This document shows positions 53,092-61,330 of a DNA stretch of 64,000 nucleotides, piece after piece. The notes under the pieces were generated by a model. That model searched no databases, was not told the origin of the DNA, and saw only the letters and a list, made by a program, of their open reading frames with translations. Each line of letters begins with the position of its first letter. The first letter of the stretch is position 1. The position numbers and the translations under genes were made by a program. Source of the DNA: Ruaniaceae bacterium KH17 (GTDB taxonomy: Bacteria > Actinomycetota > Actinomycetes > Actinomycetales > Actinomycetaceae); the NCBI GenBank assembly GCA_900199505.1, contig FZQV01000004.1, positions 44,474 to 108,473 on the forward strand, written 5' to 3'.

Positions 53092-53243
53092 CTGCCACCC
53101 CTCCCGAGAGTCCGTTCACGATGCTGGGGGAGGACGCCGTCGTCTGCGAAGGCGACGTGTGTTTCGTGCCCGGCGTGTCAGTCCGAGAGCGGGATGTCGA
53201 GGAAGGTGTTGATGCGCTCGTAGGCGGTGCGCAGCGGCTTTGA
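53088..53243 (+). CDS. Possible small CxxxxxC protein coupled to the FrnE gene
   Basis: GTG 53088 overlaps the FrnE-gene stop (GTGA). The first 30 codons read VTATPPESPFTMLGEDAVVC then EGDVCFVPG, with two cysteines 5 residues apart in an acidic setting; similar short C-x-GD-x-C-x-PG peptides are known to me from actinobacteria but without a function. The last 22 codons run antisense into the hydrolase gene, so the true end may have been lost by a frameshift. It could be a redox partner of the DsbA-like protein; weakly supported. Confidence 0.35.
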   Translation: MTATPPESPFTMLGEDAVVCEGDVCFVPGVSVRERDVEEGVDALVGGAQRL

Positions 53244-54140
53244 GAAGCGCGGCAGCGTGATGAAGCCGTGCAGCGCACCATCGATCCGCACGAGTTCGAC
53301 GTCGTTCCCCGCCTCCTGAAGCTTGCGCGCGTACGCCTCGCCCTCATCACGCAACAGATCCAACTCCGCCGTGATCACTAGGGTGCGCGGCTGACCGGAG
53401 AGATCCTCCGCGAGCAACGGCGCCACCAGCGGGTTCGGGCGCTGCGCCGGGTCCGGCACATAGAGCTCGATGTAGTCCTGAACTTCGCCGCTGGTGAGCC
53501 GGTACTCGTCCCCATATAGCCGCGCGGACTCGAACGGGGACGTCTCCGGATTGTGGTCCCAGTGAGTTGCCGGATAGAGCAGGATCTGCCGGCTCGGCAC
53601 GCGCTCTCCACGATCCCGCAGGAGCAGCGACGTCACGGCCGCGAGATTCCCGCCAGCCGAATCTCCGATCAGCACGATCGAATCGGGGTTCTCGAGGTTT
53701 GCGAGCGCTGGATTGGCGAGTAGCTGCTGCGCCACCCGGTAGCAGTCCTCAAGGCCCGCCGGGAACGGATGCTCGGGCGCCAGGAGATAATCCACAGAGA
53801 TAACCACGCACCCGGTGAGCTCGGCCATCGTCGCGCAGGTAGGGGTGTAGCTGTCAATATCGCCGGTTACCCAGCCACCACCGTGGAAGAACAGCAGGAG
53901 GTCCTTCCTGCGCCGCTCGCCCGGGAGAAAGACACGCCCTTCGATCTCATGGCTACCATCCGCCGAGAGCATTTCCGCTTCCAATGACGTATACGGCAAG
54001 GTGGCTAGCTTGGCGAGCAGTTCCTGCTGGCGCCGGACCTTCTCATAGTCGTCCTTGATGTTGTCCTGCGCAAAAAGCCGGACAACCTTTCGATACGCCC
54101 GGGCGAGGAAAGAGTCGCCGTCAGCGGTGTCTGGCTTCAT
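53178..54140 (-). CDS. Alpha/beta hydrolase (hormone-sensitive lipase family)
   Basis: 320 residues. LLLFFHGGGWVTGDIDSY holds the HGGG oxyanion motif and VLIGDSAGGNLAAVTSLL the GDSAG nucleophile elbow; Asp in AELDLLRDEG and His in GALHGFITLP complete the triad. This is the HSL/esterase family IV; it should hydrolyse short acyl esters. The N-terminal 70 residues form the usual cap helices. No signal peptide. Substrate unknown. Confidence 0.92.
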   Translation of the reverse strand: MKPDTADGDSFLARAYRKVVRLFAQDNIKDDYEKVRRQQELLAKLATLPYTSLEAEMLSADGSHEIEGRVFLPGERRRKDLLLFFHGGGWVTGDIDSYTPTCATMAELTGCVVISVDYLLAPEHPFPAGLEDCYRVAQQLLANPALANLENPDSIVLIGDSAGGNLAAVTSLLLRDRGERVPSRQILLYPATHWDHNPETSPFESARLYGDEYRLTSGEVQDYIELYVPDPAQRPNPLVAPLLAEDLSGQPRTLVITAELDLLRDEGEAYARKLQEAGNDVELVRIDGALHGFITLPRFSKPLRTAYERINTFLDIPLSD

Positions 54141-54154
54141 CCGCTTAGCGTACG

Positions 54155-54179
54155 GGCTGGCGAGAGGTGAACGCTAGCC
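54155..54179 (-). terminator. Hairpin after the second DEAD-box gene
   Basis: GGCTGGCG (54155-54162) and CGCTAGCC (54172-54179) pair at 7 of 8 positions with a 9-nt loop, just beyond the helicase stop on the minus strand. No T-run. It separates the helicase from the downstream hydrolase gene. Confidence 0.4.
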
Positions 54180-54183
54180 ATCT

Positions 54184-55530
54184 CTACCGACGGCGGTCAC
54201 TTGCCTTCGCAGCGACGCCCCGGCCATTGCGGCCACCACGCCCACGCGAAGACTGTGAGCCGCCGCCGTTGCCCTGCGGCTTACGACGGCCAGGCGATCC
54301 CGCGGCAGGCTTCCGCTGCTGCGGCTGCTGAGCGGTGGGGGCAGCAGGACGCACCCACGGCGCGCGCTCACCGATCAGTGAAACCAGCGCCGCATCGCCA
54401 GCCTGGACCCGCTCGGGATGCACGGTAATCTGCGCCTTACGCAGCAGGTCCCGCATCTCATTCCGCTGCTCGGGAAGCACAACGGTGACCACCGTGCCCG
54501 AGGCGCCCGCGCGCGCAGTGCGGCCCGAACGGTGCAGGTACGCCTTGTGCTCCATGGGCGGGTCCACATGCACCACGAGGTCCACGTCATCCACGTGCAC
54601 GCCACGCGCCGCGACATCCGTTGCCACCAGCACACGCACTCCACCATGCTCCGGCCCGGCAGAGAACGCCGCAAGATTGCGATCGCGCGCGTTTTGAGAC
54701 AGGTTCCCGTGTAGATCAACCGCAGGGATCCCGCTCGCGGTCAGCTGCTTCGCAAGGCGCTTCGCCTGATGCTTCGTGCGCGTGAAAAGGATACGCCGCC
54801 CCCGGCCCGAGGCGAGCTCGTTCACCAGCTCCTTCTTAGAATCGGCCGTGCCAGTGAGCAGAACGCGGTGCGTCAGCTCGCCCACAGGCACGCTCGACTC
54901 GTCGAGTTCGTGACTCACGGGATCTGAGAGGAAGCGCCGCGAGAGCTTGTCGACGCCGCGATCGAGCGTGGCGCTGAACAGCATGCGCTGGCCGCCCGCG
55001 GGCGTCGCCGCGAGGATCCGAGTGACGCCCGGGAGGAATCCAAGATCGGCCATGTGATCGGCCTCGTCAAGCACCGTGATCTCGACAGAAGAGACGTTCA
55101 CGACGCCCTGCTTCATCAGGTCTTCGAGGCGGCCGGGGCACGCCACTACGATGTCCACGCCAGAACGCATCGCCTGCTCCTGCGGCCGCTGGCTCACACC
55201 ACCGAAGATCGTTGAGACGCGGAGCCCGACGGCGTTCGCGAGCGGGGTCACGACCCCCGCGATTTGCGTGGCAAGCTCCCGGGTGGGGGCCAACACCAGG
55301 CCGCGTGGGTGCCCTGGCTTCGGACGACGGCCGTCGGCGAGTCCAGCCACGAGCGGAAGTGCAAAGGCAATGGTCTTGCCGCTACCGGTGCGGCCGCGGC
55401 CAAGAATGTCGCGGCCCGCGAGGGAATCAGGCAAGGTGGCGCGCTGAATCTCGAAAGGTTCGCTCTTGCCTTGGGAAGCAAGAACGGCGGCAAGGCGCGC
55501 TGGCACGCCCAAGTCAACAAAGGAAGTCAT
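54184..55530 (-). CDS. DEAD-box RNA helicase (RhlE-like)
   Basis: 448 residues. Q motif FEIQRATLP, motif I GRGRTGSGKTIAFAL, motif II ITVLDEADHMADLG, motif III FSATLD, motif VI YLHRSGRTARAG. The C terminus after about residue 375 is low-complexity and basic (Gln, Pro, Gly, Arg, Ser), a common RNA-binding tail. The other DEAD-box protein of the window has instead a DbpA-type domain, so the two are not duplicates. The 299-nt gap upstream (55531-55829) shows no gene; it should hold its promoter and a leader, plus a nested palindrome. Confidence 0.94.
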   Translation of the reverse strand: MTSFVDLGVPARLAAVLASQGKSEPFEIQRATLPDSLAGRDILGRGRTGSGKTIAFALPLVAGLADGRRPKPGHPRGLVLAPTRELATQIAGVVTPLANAVGLRVSTIFGGVSQRPQEQAMRSGVDIVVACPGRLEDLMKQGVVNVSSVEITVLDEADHMADLGFLPGVTRILAATPAGGQRMLFSATLDRGVDKLSRRFLSDPVSHELDESSVPVGELTHRVLLTGTADSKKELVNELASGRGRRILFTRTKHQAKRLAKQLTASGIPAVDLHGNLSQNARDRNLAAFSAGPEHGGVRVLVATDVAARGVHVDDVDLVVHVDPPMEHKAYLHRSGRTARAGASGTVVTVVLPEQRNEMRDLLRKAQITVHPERVQAGDAALVSLIGERAPWVRPAAPTAQQPQQRKPAAGSPGRRKPQGNGGGSQSSRGRGGRNGRGVAAKASDRRR

Positions 55531-55751
55531 GAAAAGCTCTCAGATAGGTGGCACTCAGGTGCCTCGGCGACGGCGCGGGATCGCGCATCGGTTCGCCGTT
55601 CGAAGACCGCGCCGATCAGGGAGCTGGCGCGGGGCGTCTCGACGACGCAGCTGCCCGTAGGCAACACTCCAAGCTACCACGCGCCCGCCGCACACCCCGG
55701 GGTCAGGGCACTGTACTTCCGGTCACACGGCCAAGACCCGCGAGCTCGTCC

Positions 55752-55800
55752 TGATCTTGGCTCCTGGCGAACGCTATGCGTTCATAGAATGCCAAGATCA
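55752..55800. repeat. Nested double palindrome, copy 2 (family 1)
   Basis: Outer arms TGATCTTGGC (55752-55761) and GCCAAGATCA (55791-55800), inner arms GAACGC (55769-55774) and GCGTTC (55778-55783) around TAT. The arms are identical to copy 1 at 25564-25612, while the 7-nt spacers differ at most positions. It lies in the gap between the second helicase gene and the TSUP gene, 29 nt before the latter. Confidence 0.85.
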
Positions 55801-55829
55801 TTGCGCACCTGTTCACATGCAGGCTTTGA

Positions 55830-56666
55830 GTGCGACATATGATCGGGAGCGTGTTCGATCAGCCAGCCATCGCCGAGTGGCTCCCCGTCGGGGTCCCCGC
55901 GCTGATCATGTTGATCGCCGCCGCGGGCCTGGCCGGCTGGGTGGACGCCGTCGTCGGTGGGGGCGGTCTTATCCAGCTGCCAGCACTCGTGATCGGCCTC
56001 CCCAAGGACATCGCCACCCCATTCGTGCTCGGCACCAACAAAATCTCCTCGTTTGCGGGAACGCTCTCGGCGAGTTGGGTGTACCTGCGAAAGATCACGG
56101 TGCACGCCTTCGTGTTGATCCCGCTGATCGCCGGCGCCTACGGCGGATCGACGGGCGGCGCCGCCGTCTCGCGATACTTACCTCGCGAGGTCCTGACCCC
56201 GATCGTGCTGGTGGCCGTGATCGCCGTCGGTATCTACACCTTCCGCCGGCCCACACTCGGGCTGAACCATGAACCCAAGCATGAGCGCGGCTTCGGGGCT
56301 GCCTGGCGCGCGGGCGTGATTGGCCTGGTGATCGGCTTCTACGACGGCATCCTGGGCCCCGGAACCGGCTCCTTCTTCGTGATCACGATCGTGGCGATCC
56401 TGGGCTACGGCTTCCTCCAGGCGAGCGCCCACGCCAAACTCGCGAACCTCACCACCAACCTCGCCGCGCTTGTTGTGTACGGCGTGCACGGCGAGATCCT
56501 CCTGGCACTCGGCCTGATGATGGCCGCCGCAAACGTCACCGGGGGAGTACTCGGCGCGAAGATGGCGGTCAAGAACGGGAACGCCTTCGTCCGGAAGGTA
56601 TTCCTCGTGGTGCTCGCGATCCTCGTGGCAAAGCTCGCCTGGGACGTGATCGCGGGATTCCTTTAG
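55830..56666 (+). CDS. TSUP-family permease (TauE/SafE, sulfite/sulfur-compound exporter type)
   Basis: 278 residues from GTG 55830 or 275 from ATG 55839; neither has an RBS. About eight membrane segments. LAGWVDAVVGGGGLIQLPAL and GFYDGILGPGTGSFFVI are the two repeated TSUP motifs, with LGTNKISSFAGTLSA between them. Members move sulfite, thiosulfate or sulfonates; the substrate here is not known, but sulfur genes elsewhere in the window make this attractive. The end overlaps the convergent FadH-like gene by 4 nt. Confidence 0.9.
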   Translation: MRHMIGSVFDQPAIAEWLPVGVPALIMLIAAAGLAGWVDAVVGGGGLIQLPALVIGLPKDIATPFVLGTNKISSFAGTLSASWVYLRKITVHAFVLIPLIAGAYGGSTGGAAVSRYLPREVLTPIVLVAVIAVGIYTFRRPTLGLNHEPKHERGFGAAWRAGVIGLVIGFYDGILGPGTGSFFVITIVAILGYGFLQASAHAKLANLTTNLAALVVYGVHGEILLALGLMMAAANVTGGVLGAKMAVKNGNAFVRKVFLVVLAILVAKLAWDVIAGFL

Positions 56667-58699
56667 ATCCGCGCGGCGAGCTCGGTAGCCTGCCGAATCG
56701 CGCGCACCGCATCGAGTTCGCCCGCGCGTTCGGCGCCGCCAATCGTGTGCACCGGGATCTTGACGGCGGAGTCCTCGGCCAGATCCCGCACCGACTCCTG
56801 CCCGGCACAAAGCACCACCGTGTCCACGGCGAGTGTCCGCTCCGTTCGTTCGGGATTCTGTGGATCCGTGCTGGCGAGGGAAATGTGCAGGCCGTCCTCG
56901 TCAACGCCGAGGTACTCAACACCGCCAATCATCTCCACGCCGGAATCGCGTAGCGTCATCCGGTGCACCCAGCCCGTGGTCTTGCCCAGGCCCTTCCCAA
57001 GCGCGCCCGGTGTGCGCTGGAGAAGATACACCGTGCGCCGCGGCTCCTGCGGCGCCTTCTGCGTGAGCCCACCGCGGTGTACCGCCGGGTCGGCCACGCC
57101 CCAGCGTGCCCGCCAGTGTGCGAGCGTCTCGTCCGAATCATGGAGCAAAAACTCGGATACGTCGAACCCGATTCCACCCGCGCCGATCACCGCCACGCGT
57201 GCACCGGCAATCGCGGTGCCTTCGAGGAGTTCCTGATAGGTCACGACCTCCGGGCGCTCGAGCCCAGGTATCTCGGGAACCCGCGGCGTCACACCGGTTG
57301 CCACCACCACTTCGTCGAAGCCGGCGAGCTCCGTGGCGGTCACGCGGCAGTTCAGATGCACCGGCACCTCACGAAGTGCCAGCATGTGTTCGTAGTACTG
57401 CAGCGTCCCGCGGAACTCTTCCTTGCCGGGGATACGCGCCGCGAGACGAAACTGCCCACCCAGCGAGCCACTCGCTTCGAACAGCTCCGGCCGGTGCCCT
57501 CGCCCGGCGAGTTCCACCGCGGCGGCTAGACCCGCCGGCCCGGCACCCACCACGGCGACCCGCTTGATCGTGCGCGCTGGGCCCAGCACCAGTTCCGTCT
57601 CGCGCCCCGCGCGGGGGTTCAGCATGCAGGAAACCGGCTTGTTCGCGAAGGTGTTGTCGAGACACGCCTGGTTGCACGCGATGCAGGTGACGATCTCCCG
57701 CTCTCGCCCGCTCCCCGCCTTCGCGACAAACGCGGCATCGGCGAGCAGCGGCCGCGCCATGGCGACCAAATCGGCGTCGCCCCGCTGCAGGATCTCTTCG
57801 GCGGTCTCCGGGCGATTGATCCGATTCGATGCGATCACGGGAAGCGACACCTCTCGGCGGAGTCGCGCCGTGAGATCCACGAAAGCCGCACGCGGCACGG
57901 AGGTCACGATCGTGGGGATTCGCGCCTCGTGCCAGCCGATCCCGGTGTTGAAGAGCGAGACGCCCACCTTCTCCAGCTCCCGCGCGAGGGCGGCGGTCTC
58001 ATCCCATGACTGAGCATCCTCGACCAGATCGATCAGGCTGATCCGGTACTGGATCAGGAAGTCCTCGCCGAGCCGCTCTCGCATGCGCCGCACGATCTCG
58101 GTGGGGAAGCGTCGGCGCTTCTCGGGCGTACCACCCCAGCTGTCCTCGCGATCGTTGGTGCGCGCGGCGAGGAACTGGTTGATCAGATATCCCTCAGAAC
58201 CCATCACTTCGACGCCGTCGTACCCCGCGCGCTTCGCCAGCTCGGCAGCCCGCACAAAGCTTTCAACGGTGCGACGTACGGCATCTTCGCTCATTCGTGA
58301 GGGCCGAAACGGCGTGATGGGGGACTTCTTCCCCGACGGCGCCTGGCTGAGCGGGTGGTAGCCGTACCTGCCCGCGTGGAGGAGCTGGAGGAGGATCGCC
58401 GAGCCTTCCGAGTGCACGGCGTCGGTCATGGCCGAATGTGCGTCCGCCATGCGAGTTGTGGCCATCGTGGAGGAGAACGGCGTCAACCAGCCCCGCCAGG
58501 TGGGGGCGAATCCGCCGGTCACGATCATCGCCACTCCGCCGCGCGCCCGTTCGGTATAGAACGCGGTGAGCTTGGGAAGATCGCCGCGGCGATCCTCAAG
58601 CTTGGTGTGCATCGACCCCATCACTACGCGGTTACGCAGGCGCAGATGCCCCACCTGAAGGGGGCTGAGGAGCACGGGATACGCTGCGCCGGGTTCCAT
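56663..58699 (-). CDS. fadH: FadH-like 2,4-dienoyl-CoA reductase (NADH:flavin oxidoreductase with 4Fe-4S)
   Basis: 678 residues, the same length as FadH. An old-yellow-enzyme TIM barrel (SPLQVGHLRLRNRVVMGSMH, then HAGRYGYHP, GYDGVEVMGSEGYLINQFL) covers about 360 residues. The 4Fe-4S cysteines lie in CIACNQACLDNTFANKPVSC. The C-terminal half has FAD and NAD(P) folds (VAVVGAGPAGLAAAVELAGRG and ARVAVIGAGGIGFDVSEF). It should reduce 2,4-dienoyl-CoA in breakdown of unsaturated fatty acids, though related enzymes use other enones. No beta-oxidation genes are adjacent. Confidence 0.9.
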   Translation of the reverse strand: MEPGAAYPVLLSPLQVGHLRLRNRVVMGSMHTKLEDRRGDLPKLTAFYTERARGGVAMIVTGGFAPTWRGWLTPFSSTMATTRMADAHSAMTDAVHSEGSAILLQLLHAGRYGYHPLSQAPSGKKSPITPFRPSRMSEDAVRRTVESFVRAAELAKRAGYDGVEVMGSEGYLINQFLAARTNDREDSWGGTPEKRRRFPTEIVRRMRERLGEDFLIQYRISLIDLVEDAQSWDETAALARELEKVGVSLFNTGIGWHEARIPTIVTSVPRAAFVDLTARLRREVSLPVIASNRINRPETAEEILQRGDADLVAMARPLLADAAFVAKAGSGREREIVTCIACNQACLDNTFANKPVSCMLNPRAGRETELVLGPARTIKRVAVVGAGPAGLAAAVELAGRGHRPELFEASGSLGGQFRLAARIPGKEEFRGTLQYYEHMLALREVPVHLNCRVTATELAGFDEVVVATGVTPRVPEIPGLERPEVVTYQELLEGTAIAGARVAVIGAGGIGFDVSEFLLHDSDETLAHWRARWGVADPAVHRGGLTQKAPQEPRRTVYLLQRTPGALGKGLGKTTGWVHRMTLRDSGVEMIGGVEYLGVDEDGLHISLASTDPQNPERTERTLAVDTVVLCAGQESVRDLAEDSAVKIPVHTIGGAERAGELDAVRAIRQATELAARI

Positions 58700-58825
58700 G
58701 ACTCCATCCTGCCCTCTCCGGCGCGTAAGCGCAGGTGAAGCGGACTCGCAACGCCATTAAGGGTGCCTACGATTCTGCTCTCACGACAATCGGCGGGGGC
58801 AAAGTCTCTACCGCGTCGAACGAAG

Positions 58826-59491
58826 CTACAGGTCCAGCCGCATCGTCAGTTCGTGGCGAATCTGTCGCCGCCGCCGGATCGTCATCGTCACGAGCGCAAG
58901 CGCACTGAGCGCCACGCACACGATGGACGGAACCGGGTTCGTCACCAGCCTGAACACGAGGAAAAGGGCGGGCACGAGGCCAAGGAGTGCCGCCAGGCCG
59001 GTGTAGAGGATGTGTTCGCCCGTCTCCACGCGCATCCACCGCACCACGATCGCAACGGCCAGGACGGCCGACGCCGCCATGATCGGGATCGCGTATGTGA
59101 CGGACCAGGCGCGCCAGTTCGTCACGTAGTCCCAATATGCGCAGAACAGCCCGATGATCACCACCAGATACACGGCACTCTTGGCAATGTTGCGGCGTTT
59201 TCGTACCGCCATCACCACCACGAGCCACATCGTGATCACGCCGAGCCACACGAAGCGCATCACGCCGATCTCCGAGAACCAGCCCCGGAAGATCAACTGC
59301 ACGGCGATCGACCCGGCAATGAGCCCCAGCGAGGCCAGGAAAAGCGATCTTAGGAGCACGCGGCGAGTGAAGCGCAGCGGGGGATCGGGGAATGGGCTCG
59401 GTGTCGCGTCACCCACGGTGGCAGCGCCACAGAGCGGACACACAGCCCACGGCCCCTCAATCCCGACGGCGCACGCCTCACATCGCAGCAT
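58826..59491 (-). CDS. Zinc-ribbon membrane protein (DUF6320 type)
   Basis: 221 residues. MLRCEACAVGIEGPWAVCPL and the next CGA give a CxxC...CxxC zinc ribbon in the first 25 residues; six hydrophobic segments follow (LLRSLFLASLGLIAGSIAVQ through VCVALSALALVTMTI). This plan matches DUF6320, a membrane protein family that pairs with condensation-domain-like acyltransferases. Its start lies 14 nt inside the 3' end of such an acyltransferase gene, so they are co-expressed. Function not known. Confidence 0.78.
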   Translation of the reverse strand: MLRCEACAVGIEGPWAVCPLCGAATVGDATPSPFPDPPLRFTRRVLLRSLFLASLGLIAGSIAVQLIFRGWFSEIGVMRFVWLGVITMWLVVVMAVRKRRNIAKSAVYLVVIIGLFCAYWDYVTNWRAWSVTYAIPIMAASAVLAVAIVVRWMRVETGEHILYTGLAALLGLVPALFLVFRLVTNPVPSIVCVALSALALVTMTIRRRRQIRHELTMRLDL

Positions 59492-60803
59492 TCGTCACCT
59501 CGGCGATTTCGCTCTCGGTGACACGGGTAGCCGCGACCATCAGATCCACCCCGCGCCCAGTGAGGAGCCGGGCATACTCACGCACGTGATCGGTCTCCAC
59601 GAATGGGGACGTGAAGCAGACCGTAAGCATGCCGTTCTGAGAGACGGCGCAAAACTGCGGCCGTGCCGGCGCAATATGGAGGAGGAGCCGCTTCACCTGG
59701 GCTTCTGCCTGCTCAGGAAAGACGACCCGGCCCATGTTCGAGATCGCCACGGTAAGGCCCCTGCTGTTTCCCCAGTTGATCAGGGAAAGAATCACGTCTT
59801 TGAGCGGGCGCGGGAAGATACGCAGCGCAGGATTCCGCTCGAACCGGATCAAACGGCGAACTTTCCGCTCCATCGCGGCCTGCGTTGCCTTTGCCCGAAG
59901 CTGCGTCTCGATATCCCGGCAGACCTCCCCAAGTTCGGTCTCGCCGTCGGTATACGCGTGCTGCACGCGCACGGTCGCGAAGAAGTTTCGCGCCGAGGTC
60001 GAGGGGAAGAACTGCCGAAGATTCACCGGGACCGAGGCGGTCAAGGTTCGGGCCCTGCCCAGCCCTCCGGCCCGAATGGACTCAAAGAACAGCGCGATCA
60101 GGTAACTCGTCAGGGATACGCCCTCGGCCTTCGCGAGGGCAAGCACCTCGGACGCTGGCATTGTGAGCTCGACGGCGCGGGTGCGGCCATCTGCGGAGCG
60201 GGTCCCGCGGGGATGGTGAATCTGCGTCCATGGCGTACGCGGCGAGGGTTCCTCCACTACTTCTCGCGCGAGCGGAGCTGCGGGAGTGAAGAAGTACTCG
60301 GCGAAGCTATCCGTGCTGAGCTCGTGCGGGGGCAGTGTGTCATCGGTGGCAGGAAGTTCACCAGACATGCGCAGCTGTGCATAGGCAACGAGGAGATCGG
60401 TGAGGAACCAGAGTGCGCCGGTGCCGTCTGACAGCGCGTGGAAGACCTCAAGCACGATTCGCCGCTGGAAGTAGACCACGCGGAAGAGCAGGTTCTTGCG
60501 GTCGACCTGATACAGCGGCGCACACGTGTACTGATCGTCGAGTGCGACTTCCGGCCGCAGGTCACTGTCCTGCAGGTAGTACCAGAAAATCCCGCGCCGG
60601 AGCACCGCGTGGTAGAGCGGGTAGCGGTCGTAGGTGTGGTCAAGGGCCCGCTGCAGTAGGGCCGGGTCGACGTCGTCGGACATCTCGGCGCTGAGCCGGA
60701 ACACCTTCGGATCGATCTCGGAGCGTGCCGCGAGGAAGATATTCGAGGCGTTGTCGAGGCGCACCCAGTTGCGGCCGTGAGTCGTCACCTCCGTGCGTGC
60801 CAT
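59478..60803 (-). CDS. Condensation-domain-like acyltransferase (alcohol acetyltransferase type)
   Basis: 441 residues. FHALSDGTGALWFL holds the HxxxDG catalytic motif of chloramphenicol acetyltransferase/condensation-type enzymes near residue 120; VSLTSYLIALFFESIRAGG and VPVNLRQFFPSTSARNFFAT are typical later blocks. It transfers an acyl group from a CoA or carrier to an unknown acceptor. The gene is followed, with a 14-nt overlap, by the DUF6320 membrane protein, suggesting that they modify a lipid or alcohol near the membrane. Divergent from the DUF456 gene. Confidence 0.85.
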   Translation of the reverse strand: MARTEVTTHGRNWVRLDNASNIFLAARSEIDPKVFRLSAEMSDDVDPALLQRALDHTYDRYPLYHAVLRRGIFWYYLQDSDLRPEVALDDQYTCAPLYQVDRKNLLFRVVYFQRRIVLEVFHALSDGTGALWFLTDLLVAYAQLRMSGELPATDDTLPPHELSTDSFAEYFFTPAAPLAREVVEEPSPRTPWTQIHHPRGTRSADGRTRAVELTMPASEVLALAKAEGVSLTSYLIALFFESIRAGGLGRARTLTASVPVNLRQFFPSTSARNFFATVRVQHAYTDGETELGEVCRDIETQLRAKATQAAMERKVRRLIRFERNPALRIFPRPLKDVILSLINWGNSRGLTVAISNMGRVVFPEQAEAQVKRLLLHIAPARPQFCAVSQNGMLTVCFTSPFVETDHVREYARLLTGRGVDLMVAATRVTESEIAEVTNAAM

Positions 60804-60823
60804 GCGCCAAGCCTATGGCCCCG

Positions 60824-60837
60824 TACCCTTGGACGCG
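60824..60837 (+). promoter_or_regulatory. Leaderless promoter -10 of the DUF456 gene
   Basis: TACCCT (60824-60829) is 7 nt before GTG 60837; no RBS is present in the short gap to the divergent acyltransferase gene. Confidence 0.45.
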
Positions 60838-61322
60838 TGGATGTCACCGTTTCCGTGATTGCCGGGATTCTTCTTGTCGTCGCCGCGCTCGGCACGGTCT
60901 TTCCCATCCTGCCCGGGAGTATGCTCGCAATCGGCGCGTTGCTGGTGTGGGCACTCGTGATCGGCGGTTGGAACGGCTGGCTCGTCTTCATCATTGGCGC
61001 CGTCGTATGCGGCGTGGGAATGTTCGCGTCAACGATCCTCGCCGGGACGCGCCTCAAGAAGCGCGAGATCCCCAATAGTTCGATTCTGGTGGGTGCCCTC
61101 TGCGGCTTCGTGGGCATGTTCCTGATCCCAGTCGTCGGCCTGCCGGTGGGATTCGTCCTCGGTCTCTATGGCAGCGAGTGGCTACGGCTGCGCGACATGA
61201 AGCTCGCCGTTCAGGCGTCGGTCGTAGCGATCAAGGCGGTCGGGCTCGGCATGATCGTCGAGTTCCTGTGCGTGTGCCTCGCGATCGCCACGTTTGTCGT
61301 GGGCCTCATCGTGCACTTCTAG
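60837..61322 (+). CDS. DUF456 membrane protein
   Basis: 161 residues from GTG 60837. Four to five hydrophobic segments with glycine-rich loops; TVFPILPGSMLAIGALLVWA and VGLPVGFVLGLYGSEWLRLRD are DUF456 blocks. The function of the family is unknown. It ends 8 nt from the convergent acs stop, with no visible terminator between. Confidence 0.88.
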   Translation: MDVTVSVIAGILLVVAALGTVFPILPGSMLAIGALLVWALVIGGWNGWLVFIIGAVVCGVGMFASTILAGTRLKKREIPNSSILVGALCGFVGMFLIPVVGLPVGFVLGLYGSEWLRLRDMKLAVQASVVAIKAVGLGMIVEFLCVCLAIATFVVGLIVHF

Positions 61323-61330
61323 GCGACTCG

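Noticed and set aside
55548..55754. Short open frames upstream of the second DEAD-box helicase
   Set aside because: Arg/Pro-rich, no RBS, and all three frames are equally open; taken as non-coding leader.
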